64,000 nucleotides of DNA, from positions 434,001 through 498,000 of the forward strand of contig NZ_CP023694.1 of the NCBI RefSeq assembly GCF_008705135.1. The letters run 5' to 3'. The notes beneath the pieces were generated by a model that saw nothing but the letters and a program-made list of their open reading frames with translations, ran no database searches and was not told the origin of the DNA. Shown here one piece after another: positions 27,221 through 35,474 of the stretch. Both the position numbers and the translations under genes were made by a program. Source of the stretch: Streptomyces coeruleorubidus. GTDB taxonomy: Bacteria > Actinomycetota > Actinomycetes > Streptomycetales > Streptomycetaceae. The first letter of the stretch is position 1, and the number at the start of each line of letters is the position of its first letter.

Positions 27221-27619
27221 ATGCGGATCGGAGAGGTCGCCGCACAGGCGGGGGTCAGCGTTCGGGCGCTGCGTTACTACGAAGAGCAGGGGCTGCTCGG
27301 CGCCACGCGTACCGGCGGCGGGCAGCGGCAGTACCCGGAGGGCGCGGTCGCCCGGGTCAGGATGATCCAGCAGTTGTACGCCGCCGGCCTGTCGAGCAGG
27401 CTCGTTCGCGAGGTCCTGCCCCGGTGCATGAACGAGGGCGAGTCGCCCGTCGGGTTCAGCGACAGCCTCATCACCGAACGGGCCCGCATCGACCGCCAGA
27501 TCGGCGACCTGACAGCAGTGCGCGCCCGCCTCGACGAGATCATTGCGGTGGCGACAGACCCCAGCCATCCGCACCACAGCCATCCCGTACGCGGCGGCGC
27601 TACCGCCGGCACCGCCTGA
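27221..27619 (+). CDS. MerR-family regulator (likely local regulator)
   Basis: A short 132-residue MerR protein: winged helix at residues 1-70 (MRIGEVAAQAGVSVRALRYY and EEQGLLGATRTGGGQRQYPE), then a coiled coil to about residue 118 and a His-rich tail (HPHHSHP). It lacks the cysteines of metal sensors and of SoxR, so an organic or oxidative signal bound at the coiled coil or none is likely. CAGGAG lies 5 bp before ATG 27221. Matching operators at 25097, 27163 and 29114 suggest it governs the SDR, DJ-1, itself and the quinone oxidoreductase. Confidence 0.88.
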   Translation: MRIGEVAAQAGVSVRALRYYEEQGLLGATRTGGGQRQYPEGAVARVRMIQQLYAAGLSSRLVREVLPRCMNEGESPVGFSDSLITERARIDRQIGDLTAVRARLDEIIAVATDPSHPHHSHPVRGGATAGTA

Positions 27620-27637
27620 ATCGGTACCCAGGACCGC

Positions 27638-27691
27638 CTGAATCGGCCTGCCCCACACTGGTCACCAGCAGTGTGCGGCAGGCCGATTCAG
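27638..27691. terminator. long hairpin after the MerR gene
   Basis: Outer arms CTGAATCGGCCTGCC and GGCAGGCCGATTCAG (15 bp) plus inner CACACTG and CAGTGTG make a near-continuous stem. It lies between the MerR stop and the convergent quinone oxidoreductase stop and could end both transcripts. Confidence 0.8.
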
Positions 27692-27832
27692 CGACGGACC
27701 TCACCGTGGCCGCAGGGGTACGAGCCGGTGCCCCTTCCGCTGCCGCACGGTCCCGCCACGGACGGTGCGACCGACCCGGGCGCAGTCTGAGCCCCGGCCG
27801 GTCGCGTCACAGGCATACGCGAGAGTGCGTGC

Positions 27833-28768
27833 TCACTCCACAGTGAGGACGACACGCCCCTGGAGCCCACCCTTGATCATGCGCGCGTAAGCCTGCGCGG
27901 CATCCTGCAGCGGGTACGTCTCGGCCACGCGCAACGCCAGGTCCCCGGCCGCGGCCAGATCGGACAGCGTCGAAAGCGTCGCTCCGTCCGGGCCGACCTG
28001 CGTCAGGAGGACCCGGATGCCCCGCTCGGTCTGGGGCAGGGCATCGAGCCGTGTGGTCACGAACCTGCCGCCGTCCGCCACCGCCCCGATGGCAGTCTGC
28101 CCCAGCCTGGCCGTGTCCAGAACGGCGTCGACTCCTTCGGGGCGCACCGCGCGGACGGTCTCGACCAGCGGCTGCGACGCCGACACGTACACGTCGGCCC
28201 CTGCCACCTTGGTCGCGAACTCGCCCGCGGGCGACAGGTCGGTCGCGATGACCACAGCACCCCGGCGCTTGGCCAGCTGCACCGCGTAGCCGCCAACCGC
28301 CCCCTCCGCACCGGTGACGAGCACGCTCTGGCCCGCCTGGATGCCGAGCAGCTCGACGGACTGGGCCGCGGTCAGGCCGTTGAGGGGGATGGTGGCGGCG
28401 TGGACGGGGTCGACACCGACGGGCGCCGCGGCGATCGCCTGGGAAGGAACCACGATGTACTCGGCCTGGCCCCGGTTCAGCCCCAGGGGCAAGCCGTGGC
28501 TGAACGCGATGACGGGCTGCCCGGGCGTCCAGTGGACACCCGGGCCGACGGCGTCGACAATGCCGGCGACATCCCAGCCGAGGCCATAGGCGACCCCCTC
28601 CGGCGGAGCCGGGAAGAAGCCCCCGCTCCAGGCCGCCACATCGGTCGGATTGAGCGCAGCCGCCTGAACCTTGATACGAATCTCGCTCAAGCCCGGAACC
28701 GGCTTGTCGACCTCGGCGACCTCGACGACGTCCGGGCCGCCGAGCGAACGGTAAACAGCTGCACGCAT
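27833..28768 (-). CDS. NADP-dependent quinone oxidoreductase-like protein (zinc-free MDR)
   Basis: A 311-residue medium-chain reductase: GroES-like N-domain (MRAAVYRSLGGPDVVEVAEV, LNPTDVAAWSG, GWDVAGIVDAVGPGV) and Rossmann domain with VTGAEGAVGGYAVQLAKRRG. Zinc ligands are absent, as in quinone/zeta-crystallin-type enzymes that reduce quinones or enones with NADPH. AGCAGGAG lies 6 bp before ATG 28768. The nearest matching promoter, a MerR-type site, is 340 bp upstream at 29108-29137 and a 233-bp MITE lies between them. Confidence 0.88.
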   Translation of the reverse strand: MRAAVYRSLGGPDVVEVAEVDKPVPGLSEIRIKVQAAALNPTDVAAWSGGFFPAPPEGVAYGLGWDVAGIVDAVGPGVHWTPGQPVIAFSHGLPLGLNRGQAEYIVVPSQAIAAAPVGVDPVHAATIPLNGLTAAQSVELLGIQAGQSVLVTGAEGAVGGYAVQLAKRRGAVVIATDLSPAGEFATKVAGADVYVSASQPLVETVRAVRPEGVDAVLDTARLGQTAIGAVADGGRFVTTRLDALPQTERGIRVLLTQVGPDGATLSTLSDLAAAGDLALRVAETYPLQDAAQAYARMIKGGLQGRVVLTVE

Positions 28769-28826
28769 GAGTACTCCTGCTGTCGGTCGCACCTGCTCAC
28801 AGCAGACGCGGAAGATCGTTGACCTA

Positions 28827-29059
28827 GGGCGTGTCCGTAAAGTCCCGTCGTCCGCCCGGAGGGCGGGCCCCGCGGCGTCCGGTGCGTGCTCTGGGGGTAC
28901 CCCCGGCCGAAGGCTGGGGGAGTGCCGGGCGGACGCCCGCGTACTGGTTGTACGCGGGTGTTCGACCGGTGCGGCGAGTGGGGGCACCTCCCACGCCCTT
29001 AAGGCAGTGAGGGAGCGTGCCGGGCGTCGCGGGGCAGGCGGGACTTTGCGGACACGCCC
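28827..29059. mobile_element. MITE-like element, 233 bp
   Basis: Terminal inverted repeats begin GGGCGTGTCCGTAAAGTCC at the left and end GGACTTTGCGGACACGCCC at the right, matching over 21 bp with one mismatch, flanked by a TA duplication inside CTAG. There is no ORF with a transposase motif. The interior has further palindromes such as GGGGGTACCCCC. The first nine bases equal the ends of the IS5-type copies in this window (GGGCGTGTC), but the rest of the repeat differs. Confidence 0.85.
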
Positions 29060-29107
29060 TAGGGAAGCGAGGTCCGCAGCGAGCCGCGGAGCGCCAACAG
29101 CAGCCAC

Positions 29108-29137
29108 GCTAAAACCTGACACCAACGTCAGGTGCAA
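29108..29137 (-). promoter_or_regulatory. MerR-type promoter/operator, site 3 (towards quinone oxidoreductase)
   Basis: On the reverse strand TTGCAC overlaps ACCTGACGTTGGTGTCAGGT (29114-29133 here), then TTTTAGC. Promoter hexamers and dyad match site 1 at 25093 almost base for base. It faces the quinone oxidoreductase gene across the MITE. Confidence 0.7.
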
Positions 29138-29214
29138 GTCGGGCAGCACCCGGCATGAGGCCGGGCACGCCGAGCTGGTTCTCCTCCATGGTCCAAGCCC
29201 TCGGTCGAGTAGAG

Positions 29215-29399
29215 CGGGGTGTAGGGACGACACGCAGGACTGGACAGGGAAGTCGTCACCAACGACGCCTCGCAGATCATCGAGCGAGAGCACCTGCGAG
29301 GCCGGCCAAGCGGGCCAGCGTCGACTTGCCCGCGCCGGAGGCTCCGATCAGCAAGATCGGCACGATCAGCCCGTTTTCGGGCAGGCACGGGTACAGCAC
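29215..29399 (-). pseudogene. P-loop ATPase (polynucleotide-kinase-like) N-terminal remnant
   Basis: From a GTG at 29399 the reverse strand reads PENGLIVPILLIGASGAGKS with an intact Walker A and stops after about 42 codons. A neighbouring frame continues VLSLDDLRGVVGDDFPVQ, the next conserved block of small AAA/PNK-like ATPases (VLSLDxLRxxV). A frameshift lies between them and everything after is lost, so only the first quarter of the gene survives. Confidence 0.6.
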
Positions 29400-29819
29400 C
29401 GAGGTCCTTGGATATCTCCTTGCGGGTGACGGAGCGCGCAGCCCAGTTCCGGCGTTGTCGTGATCAGGGCGGCGGCCTCGTGCAGGCAGCAGGAGACGTC
29501 GCCGGCACGGGCCGGCCAGATCTGCTCCGACGGGCGGGCGGCGGTACTGACCACCTGCGCGAGCATCGGCAAAGACGGCCCACCTCCCGTGCCGCGGCCG
29601 TTACCCCGATTCGCGGTGTACACGCTCACGTTCTCGGCGTGAGGGGGTCTCTGCTGTTACCCCTCACAAGCGTGACTGTCTGCCGGTCTCGACTGCTGGT
29701 TTCGTGGAATGCGGCGGGCCAGAAGTGCTCCGCCCGCACAGCCTTGGGCGCGCATGCCGCTTTGCCGGAACGCCTCCGGATGAACGGGGCCCGCCCCGGC
29801 TCTCTTGAAAGGATCGTCA
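29400..29819. other. intergenic stretch with an inverted repeat
   Basis: About 420 bp with no supported gene. GTGAGGGG and CCCCTCAC (29639-29646 and 29660-29667) form an inverted repeat about 150 bp upstream of the MFS gene and could be an operator or a terminator. Open frames here lack family motifs. Confidence 0.5.
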
Positions 29820-31073
29820 GTGAGTTCCCCCTCGTCCACGAAGCCGGATCCCTCGGCCGCCGCACCCTTCACGGGGGACGGCGCCATGGCAGCGCCTGCC
29901 GGGAAGGTCAAGCTGCCGCCGGTGGTGTGGTTGCTGGGTGCCATCACCTTCATCATGGGCACCAGCGAGTTCGTGGTCTCCGGCCTGCTGCCGGAGATTT
30001 CCGGCGCCCTGGGTGTCAGCGTCTCCAGCGCCGGGACGCTGATCACCGCCTTCGCCGTCGGCATGATGATCGGCGCGCCCGTGATGTCCATAGCGACCCG
30101 GCGCCTGCCGCGTCGCTCGGCCCTGGTCGCCGCGCTGCTGGTCTTCGCCGCTGGTCACGTCGTCAGCGCGCTCAGCTCCAGCCTGGGGCTCGCGCTCGTC
30201 GGCCGGGTCGCCGCCGCGCTGGGCAACGGCACCTTCTGGGCCGTGGGCGCGGTGGTGGCGACCGCCGCCGCGGGACCGGCCGCCAGCACCCGTGCCACGG
30301 GCGTCATGGTCGGCGGCATCACCCTCGCCAACATCGTCGGCGTCCCGCTCGGTACGGCAGCCGGCCAGCTGGGCGGCTGGCAGGCCCCCTTCTGGATGCT
30401 CGCCGCTCTCGCCGTGGCCGCCGCCGTGGTGGTGGCCCGCCAGCTGCCCGCCGACACCACACGCGCCGACACCTCTCTGCGCGCCGAGACTGCCGCTCTC
30501 ACGCATCCGCGCCTGTGGCTGGTCTACCTGGCCATCGCGCTCATCCAGGCCGGCATCATGGGTGCCTACAGCTACGTCGCCCCGCTGCTGACCGAGCGGG
30601 CCCACCTCGCGAGTGCCGTGGTACCGCTGGCGATGCTCGGCTTCGGCATCGGCGCCCTGGCCGGCACCACGGTCGGCGGACGCCTCGGCGACCGCCGGCC
30701 CTACACCACGCTCATCCCGGCCACCGCCCTCACGGCCGCGATCCTGGGTGCCATCACCCTGTGGGCGACCAACAGCGTCGTGGCCGTGGTCCTGGTCGTA
30801 CTGCTCGGCGCAGCCGGCTTCGCCAACAACCCCATCGTCGTCGGCGAGGTCGTCCGCATCGCCGGAGCCGGCCGGTCCCTGCCCATGGCCCTGGCCACGT
30901 CCGCCTTCCAGGTCGGCATCGCCACAGGTTCCTGGCTCGGCGGCATCGCCCTGACCTCCAGCCTGGGCCTTAAAGGCCCGTCGCTGACCGGCTTCGCCTT
31001 CGCTCTCGCGGCCCTGCTGCCGCTGGGCCTGCTGGCCGCCTCCCACCGCAAGGCGGAATCAGCGCGGAGCTGA
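29820..31073 (+). CDS. MFS transporter, DHA1 (AraJ/Cmr-like)
   Basis: A 417-residue protein with about 12 TM helices. The first helix (LLGAITFIMGTSEFVVSGLL) is the hallmark of the AraJ/YdhP-like DHA1 subgroup, followed by ATRRLPRRSALVAALL in the loop 2-3 position. These export sugars, drugs or other small molecules by proton antiport. GTG 29820 is chosen because GAAAGGA lies 6 bp upstream. Two aldo/keto reductase genes follow on the same strand, 84 bp apart or closer, so an operon is likely. Confidence 0.87.
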   Translation: MSSPSSTKPDPSAAAPFTGDGAMAAPAGKVKLPPVVWLLGAITFIMGTSEFVVSGLLPEISGALGVSVSSAGTLITAFAVGMMIGAPVMSIATRRLPRRSALVAALLVFAAGHVVSALSSSLGLALVGRVAAALGNGTFWAVGAVVATAAAGPAASTRATGVMVGGITLANIVGVPLGTAAGQLGGWQAPFWMLAALAVAAAVVVARQLPADTTRADTSLRAETAALTHPRLWLVYLAIALIQAGIMGAYSYVAPLLTERAHLASAVVPLAMLGFGIGALAGTTVGGRLGDRRPYTTLIPATALTAAILGAITLWATNSVVAVVLVVLLGAAGFANNPIVVGEVVRIAGAGRSLPMALATSAFQVGIATGSWLGGIALTSSLGLKGPSLTGFAFALAALLPLGLLAASHRKAESARS

Positions 31074-31157
31074 CACCGGTCGGAGAGGCCGGGCCCTCCC
31101 CGTGCAGCATCCGACACCTCGATCCGAGCAAGCCGTACAAGACAGTTGGAGATCACC

Positions 31158-32180
31158 ATGGAGCACCGTCTGCTGGGCCGGACCGGCCTGTCCGTCAGCA
31201 AGATGTGCCTGGGCGCGATGATGTTCGGCCCGTGGGGCAACCCCGACCACGACGAGGCCACCCGGACCATCCACCGAGCCCTGGACGCCGGCATCAACTT
31301 CATCGACACCGCCGACGTCTACTCCCACGGCGAGTCCGAGGAGATCGTTGGACAGGCGATCAAGGGCCGCAGGGACGACATCGTCCTGGCCACCAAGTTC
31401 CACAACCCCATGGGGGACGACCCCAATCAGCGCGGCAACTCCCGACGCTGGATCATGCGGGCCGTCGAGGACTCGCTGCGCCGGCTGGGAACCGACTACA
31501 TCGACCTCTACCAGGTGCACCGGCCCTCACCCGACACCGACATCGAAGAGACCCTGGGCGCCCTGACGGACCTGGTACGCCAGGGCAAGGTCCGCTACCT
31601 CGGCTCCTCCACCTTCCCCGGCAGCCAGATCGTCGAAGCCCAGCGGGCCGCCCACGACCGGCGCCTGGAGCGGTTCGTGTGCGAACAGGCCCCGTACTCC
31701 ATGCTCGTGCGAGGCATCGAGGCCGACGTCCTGCCCACCGCGGCCCGGCACGGCATGGGAGTGATCACCTACAGTCCGCTCGCCGGTGGCTGGCTCTCGG
31801 GCCGCTGGCGCCAGGACGCCGACCTGCCCACCCCGTCCCCGGCCCGGCAGCGCCTCGCCGACCGCTTCGACATGGCCCTGCAGGTCAACCAGCGAAAGCT
31901 GGAGGCGGCCGAAGCCCTCGCCCACCTGGCCGAGGACAACGGAATGACGCTGATCGACATGGCCATCGCGTTCGCGCTCAACCATCCCTCGGTCGCCTCG
32001 GTCCTCATCGGCCCGCGCACGCTCCAGCATCTGGAGACGCAACTGCCCGCGGCCGACGTGGTCCTGGACCCCGCGGTCCTGGACCGCATCGACGCCATCG
32101 TCACCCCCGGCACGGTCATCAACCCGGCCGACAGCAGCTTCGCCAACCCCGCCCTGGAACCGGCGGCCCGCCGACGCTGA
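31158..32180 (+). CDS. aldo/keto reductase
   Basis: A 340-residue (alpha/beta)8 barrel enzyme. Catalytic Asp and Tyr lie in INFIDTADVYSHGESEEIVG, Lys in VLATKFHNP, and His in LYQVHRPSPDTD. The NADPH loop near the C-terminus reads SVASVLIGPRTLQHLE. It reduces aldehydes or ketones with NADPH; substrate unknown. GGAG lies 6 bp before ATG 31158. It is followed 51 bp later by a second, divergent AKR of the Kv-beta-like class. Confidence 0.9.
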   Translation: MEHRLLGRTGLSVSKMCLGAMMFGPWGNPDHDEATRTIHRALDAGINFIDTADVYSHGESEEIVGQAIKGRRDDIVLATKFHNPMGDDPNQRGNSRRWIMRAVEDSLRRLGTDYIDLYQVHRPSPDTDIEETLGALTDLVRQGKVRYLGSSTFPGSQIVEAQRAAHDRRLERFVCEQAPYSMLVRGIEADVLPTAARHGMGVITYSPLAGGWLSGRWRQDADLPTPSPARQRLADRFDMALQVNQRKLEAAEALAHLAEDNGMTLIDMAIAFALNHPSVASVLIGPRTLQHLETQLPAADVVLDPAVLDRIDAIVTPGTVINPADSSFANPALEPAARRR

Positions 32181-32231
32181 CCAGGGACTTACACGGAACA
32201 CGGAACACCGACCAGCAAGGAGCAAGCATCC

Positions 32232-33230
32232 ATGCGGTACCGCACACTCGGCAGCTCGGACCTTCAGGTCTCGGAGATCTCCCTCGGCTCGTGGCTTACC
32301 TACGCAGGCGGCATCGAGGCCGACGCGACCCATGCCTGCACCGAAGCGGCCTTCGACGCCGGAATCAACTTCTTCGACACCGCCAATGTCTACGGACAGG
32401 GAGCTGCCGAGACAACCTGGGGTGAGATCCTCTCGGCCCACCCCCGCGACTCGTACATCCTGGCCACCAAGGTCTGGGGCCCGATGTCTGACGACCCGGC
32501 CGACAAGGGCCTGTCTCCCGCCCAGATCGCCCGGCAGATCGACGCCTCCCTCACGCGTCTGAAGACCGACTACGTCGACCTGTACCAGGCGCACCGCTTC
32601 GACCCGTCCGTGCCGATCGAGGAAACCATCGAGGCGTTCCAGAAGGTGGTCGAGCAGGGCAAGGCCCGCTACCTCGGCTTCAGCGAATGGACCCCCGAAC
32701 AGATCCAGGCCGCGATCGACATCGCAGGCCCCGACTTGTTCGTCTCCTCCCAGCCGCAGTACTCCATGCTCTGGCAGGCACCCGAGGCCGAGGTGTTCGG
32801 CCTGTGCGCCGCGAACGGTATCTCCCAGATCGTCTGGTCCCCCCTCGCCCAGGGCGTCCTGACTGGCAAGTACAAGCCCGGACAGCCCGTCCCCGAAGGC
32901 AGCCGGTTCGCCAGCGAGACGATGGCGGTCTCCCAGGACCTCGTCTACAGCGACGCCATCCTGGAGGCGGTCCAGCGCCTCGCGCCCATCGCCGAGCAGG
33001 CCGGGATGAGCATGCCCATCCTGGCGCTGGCCTGGGTCCTGCGCCGTGGTGAAGTCGCCTCCGCCATCACCGGCGCCTCCCGCCCCGAACAGGTCCACGC
33101 CAACGCCGCCGCCTCCGGCGTGAATCTGTCGGACGACCTGCTGGCGGCCGTCGACCAGGCCCTCGGCGACGTCCCTGTCACCGAACCCACCCTCGCCCCT
33201 TCCGCCCAGGCCGGCATCAAGCACCGCTGA
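32232..33230 (+). CDS. aldo/keto reductase, Kv-beta-subunit-like
   Basis: A 332-residue AKR: NFFDTANVYGQGAAETTWGE holds Asp and Tyr, LATKVWGPMSD the Lys, LYQAHRFDPS the His. The pattern SLGSWLTYAGG and FGLCAANGISQIVWSPLAQG place it in the AKR6/Kv-beta-like group. AGCAAGGAGCAAG precedes ATG 32232. It probably ends the MFS-AKR-AKR operon; no hairpin is evident after it. Confidence 0.9.
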   Translation: MRYRTLGSSDLQVSEISLGSWLTYAGGIEADATHACTEAAFDAGINFFDTANVYGQGAAETTWGEILSAHPRDSYILATKVWGPMSDDPADKGLSPAQIARQIDASLTRLKTDYVDLYQAHRFDPSVPIEETIEAFQKVVEQGKARYLGFSEWTPEQIQAAIDIAGPDLFVSSQPQYSMLWQAPEAEVFGLCAANGISQIVWSPLAQGVLTGKYKPGQPVPEGSRFASETMAVSQDLVYSDAILEAVQRLAPIAEQAGMSMPILALAWVLRRGEVASAITGASRPEQVHANAAASGVNLSDDLLAAVDQALGDVPVTEPTLAPSAQAGIKHR

Positions 33231-33530
33231 GCAGACGGCTGCTGCCCGGCCGACGCCCCCCAGCCAGATCGTAGGGGCGCCCGCGTGGGGGCGGGAGAGG
33301 AAGGTTTGTCCATGGATCGGCGGTCTCTGCGTCGTGAAACAGCCCCGCGCAGCGGATCCGGTGTCGTGGGCGTCGAGGTGGCGGCGATGGTGACGTCGAT
33401 GCCGAAGCGGTCGGCGTCGGATGAGGCGACGTCGAGGACGGTGACCGAGCCGCCCGGCGCATCCCTGATGCAGGGGGCCTATCGGTCCGCGGCCCCTTTC
33501 TGGTTCAGAGCCCGGGTCAGTTCGCGGTTA
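33231..33530. other. intergenic stretch left of the IS element; probable gene debris
   Basis: No complete gene. Reverse-strand frames show fragments such as RELTRALNQKGAADR and SVTVLDVASSDADRFGIDVT with coding-like composition but no identified family. The stretch ends at the TA that borders the intact IS. Confidence 0.4.
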
Positions 33531-33583
33531 GAGCGTGTCTCTTTGGTGGGCCGGTCAGTTGATCGGATGTGTCCATCCGGTCA

Positions 33584-34435
33584 GTGATCACTGATGCGAT
33601 GTGGGACCGGATCGAGCCGCTGATGCCGGCCGATCCGGTCCGCGGTCGGCGATGGGCTGACCACCGCCGCCCCCTTGAGGCCATTGCGTGGAAGTACCGC
33701 ACCTGTTCGCCCTGGCGGGACCTGCCAAAGGAGCTTGGCTCCTTCAAGACGGCCCACAAACGTCTCATCAGGTGGGCCGTCGACGGCACCTGGGCACGGA
33801 TCCTTGCCGCCGTCCTAGCCACCGCCGACGCTGATGACGACGTGGAATGGACGGTCTCGGTGGACTCCACCATCTGCCGGGCCCATCACCACGCGGCTGG
33901 GGCTGTGAGAAAGGGGGCTGCGCGACGGTCAGAACCCGACGATCACGCACTCGGACGTTCTCGTGGCGGCCTGAGTACGAAAATACATCTGGCCAGCGAT
34001 AACCGGGCACGGCCGTTGGCCTTCTATGCCACCGCTGGTCAGGCGGGTGATGCTCCGGCATTCGAGGCCGTCATGGCCAGAATCCGCGTCCCGCGACGCG
34101 GTCTCGGCAGGCCCAGGACTCGACCGGATACTGTCCTCGCGGACCGCGCTTATTCTTCCCGCGCGATCCGCAGCCATCTCCGGCGGCGAGGCATTCGGGC
34201 CGTCATCCCGCAACCTGCCGACCAGGTCGGACACCGTCTACGGAGAGGGCGAGCTGGAGGCCGACCGCCAGGGTTCGATGCGGAGGTATACAAGCAGCGC
34301 AACACCGTCGAACGGTGCATCAGCCGCTTGAAGCAGTGGCGTGGTCTGGCAATGCGCACGGACAATCTTGCCTTGGCCTACGAGGCTGCTTTGCACTTGG
34401 CGGCCATCCTGATCTGGTCCCGCTCGACGCAATGA
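33584..34435 (+). CDS. IS5-family DDE transposase, intact
   Basis: A 283-residue transposase. N-terminal DUF4096-like DNA-binding domain (VITDAMWDRIEPLMPADPVR; WRDLPKELGSFKTAHKRLIR), then the catalytic domain with D in VSVDSTICRAHH, D in VLADRAYSSRAI, and E in QRNTVERCISRLK, followed by the Y-(2)-R-(3)-E pattern of IS5. GTG 33584 is aligned with the start of the broken copy; an in-frame GTG at 33569 would add five residues. It is in one frame without need for frameshifting. Confidence 0.92.
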   Translation: MITDAMWDRIEPLMPADPVRGRRWADHRRPLEAIAWKYRTCSPWRDLPKELGSFKTAHKRLIRWAVDGTWARILAAVLATADADDDVEWTVSVDSTICRAHHHAAGAVRKGAARRSEPDDHALGRSRGGLSTKIHLASDNRARPLAFYATAGQAGDAPAFEAVMARIRVPRRGLGRPRTRPDTVLADRAYSSRAIRSHLRRRGIRAVIPQPADQVGHRLRRGRAGGRPPGFDAEVYKQRNTVERCISRLKQWRGLAMRTDNLALAYEAALHLAAILIWSRSTQ

Positions 34436-34741
34436 TCAGAGCAGCTCGTGGACGACCAGTCGCGACTGCTTCCCCGAAAAAGCGCTTCGCAGGGCTCGAG
34501 CCTCACGGTCACGGGCAGCGAAGACTCCTCGCTTGTCCACGTGCACGACCAGGACGTCGTAGCTGTCGATGACCTCGGAGATGCCCCGCGTCTGGATAGT
34601 GTCCCGCCAGGCTTCCGTGTTCCGCCCGAACCACTCCGGCAGGCCGCAAGGCTCAGCCACGGCGTCCCAGAAGTCATCGAGCGTCTCGATCGGCCTACCC
34701 CGCAGGTCAACCACCAGTTCCGACTCAATCCTCTTGGCCAT
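34436..34741 (-). CDS. barstar-family ribonuclease inhibitor, inside the IS element
   Basis: A 101-residue protein of the barstar fold: ELVVDLRGRPIETLDDFWDA, then GLPEWFGRNTEAWRDTI, which is the inhibitory helix/loop block with its acidic residues (LDDF, W-F-G-R-N), then SYDVLVVHVDKRG. Barstars bind and block barnase-type secreted RNases. No barnase gene is present in the window. ATG 34741 is the family-typical start, 43 bp inside the right inverted repeat. Its stop abuts the transposase stop (convergent, no gap), so it is physically part of the element. The decayed IS copy lacks this segment. Confidence 0.82.
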   Translation of the reverse strand: MAKRIESELVVDLRGRPIETLDDFWDAVAEPCGLPEWFGRNTEAWRDTIQTRGISEVIDSYDVLVVHVDKRGVFAARDREARALRSAFSGKQSRLVVHELL

Positions 34742-34870
34742 CACGACAGAGTAATCGGCCCTCCTCCAAGGCGTTAGGGCTCCAAGAGACACGCCCTAGG
34801 AGGGTGCCTGCGGATCCTGCGGCTTCTAATCACGCGACACCGCCTCCGAGTTGTGGGAACCTCATCCGCG

Positions 34871-35386
34871 ATGACACAACGAACCGATACACCCCCCTCG
34901 TGGGACGAGCGTACGCAGCTGGCCACCTTCCTGGATTACGCCCGGGACACGGCGCGAGCCAAGTGCGAGGGCGTGTCCGAGGAAGATGCCCGCAAGGCAC
35001 CGCTCCCGAATTCACCGTTGATGACACTCTGCGGGCTGATCAGCCACTTGCGGTGGGTCGAGCATCACTGGGTCCAGGTGATGTATCTCGGTGAGGAGCC
35101 GGAGGGGCCGCTCACGGCGGCGACCGACGACGACCCCGACCCCGAGATGCGGACGGCGGTCGACATCCCGTTGCCCCAGCTTCTCGCCGAGTACGAAGAA
35201 CAGAGCGCCCGCTATCGCCGCCTGGTGGCCGACCGCGACCTGAACTCAAAGGCCAAGCGTCCTATCGGCGACGGCCGCCACGTGGACCTGCGCTGGGTGA
35301 TCCTCCACCTCATCGAAGAGATTTCCCGCCACAACGGTCACCTCGATGTCGTGCGTGAACTCGTCGACGGACAGACCGGCGTCTAG
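34871..35386 (+). CDS. DinB-family (DUF664) protein
   Basis: A 171-residue four-helix bundle protein. Metal-binding histidines are in LISHLRWVEHHWVQVM and in LHLIEEISRHNGHLDVVREL, the DUF664/mycothiol-dependent maleylpyruvate-isomerase-like pattern. In actinobacteria many DinB proteins are mycothiol or bacillithiol S-transferases; this one is unassigned. ATG 34871 begins MTQRTDTPPSW, the usual start. It lies 74 bp right of the IS, which may have displaced its promoter. Confidence 0.85.
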   Translation: MTQRTDTPPSWDERTQLATFLDYARDTARAKCEGVSEEDARKAPLPNSPLMTLCGLISHLRWVEHHWVQVMYLGEEPEGPLTAATDDDPDPEMRTAVDIPLPQLLAEYEEQSARYRRLVADRDLNSKAKRPIGDGRHVDLRWVILHLIEEISRHNGHLDVVRELVDGQTGV

Positions 35387-35474
35387 CCCGGAGCCGGGGA
35401 CCCCGGGAGCGTCCGAGTCCCTCGTCGGGGCGGCGCTGCCGGGGCGTGCACAAGATCCGCCGGGCAGACCCTAG

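Larger units (their letters stand above)
33531..34796 (+). mobile_element. IS5-type insertion sequence, complete, 1266 bp
   Basis: The left end GAGCGTGTCTCTT and the right end AAGAGACACGCCC are inverted repeats with one mismatch. Both ends are bordered by TA (33529-33530 and 34797-34798), the usual two-base target duplication in this IS group. It encloses a transposase gene and, convergent to it, a barstar-family gene. A decayed relative lies at 19892-20750. Confidence 0.88.

Noticed and set aside
28827..29059. Treating the 233-bp element as a solo end of the IS5 copies in this window.
   Set aside because: Only the first nine bases of the inverted repeats agree (GGGCGTGTC); the rest differ, so it belongs to a related but different element family.
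27833..29293. A 486-codon reverse frame running through the MITE into the quinone oxidoreductase.
   Set aside because: The first 175 codons cover the MITE, the MerR promoter and ATPase debris and have no motif. The real start is ATG 28768 with AGCAGGAG before it.
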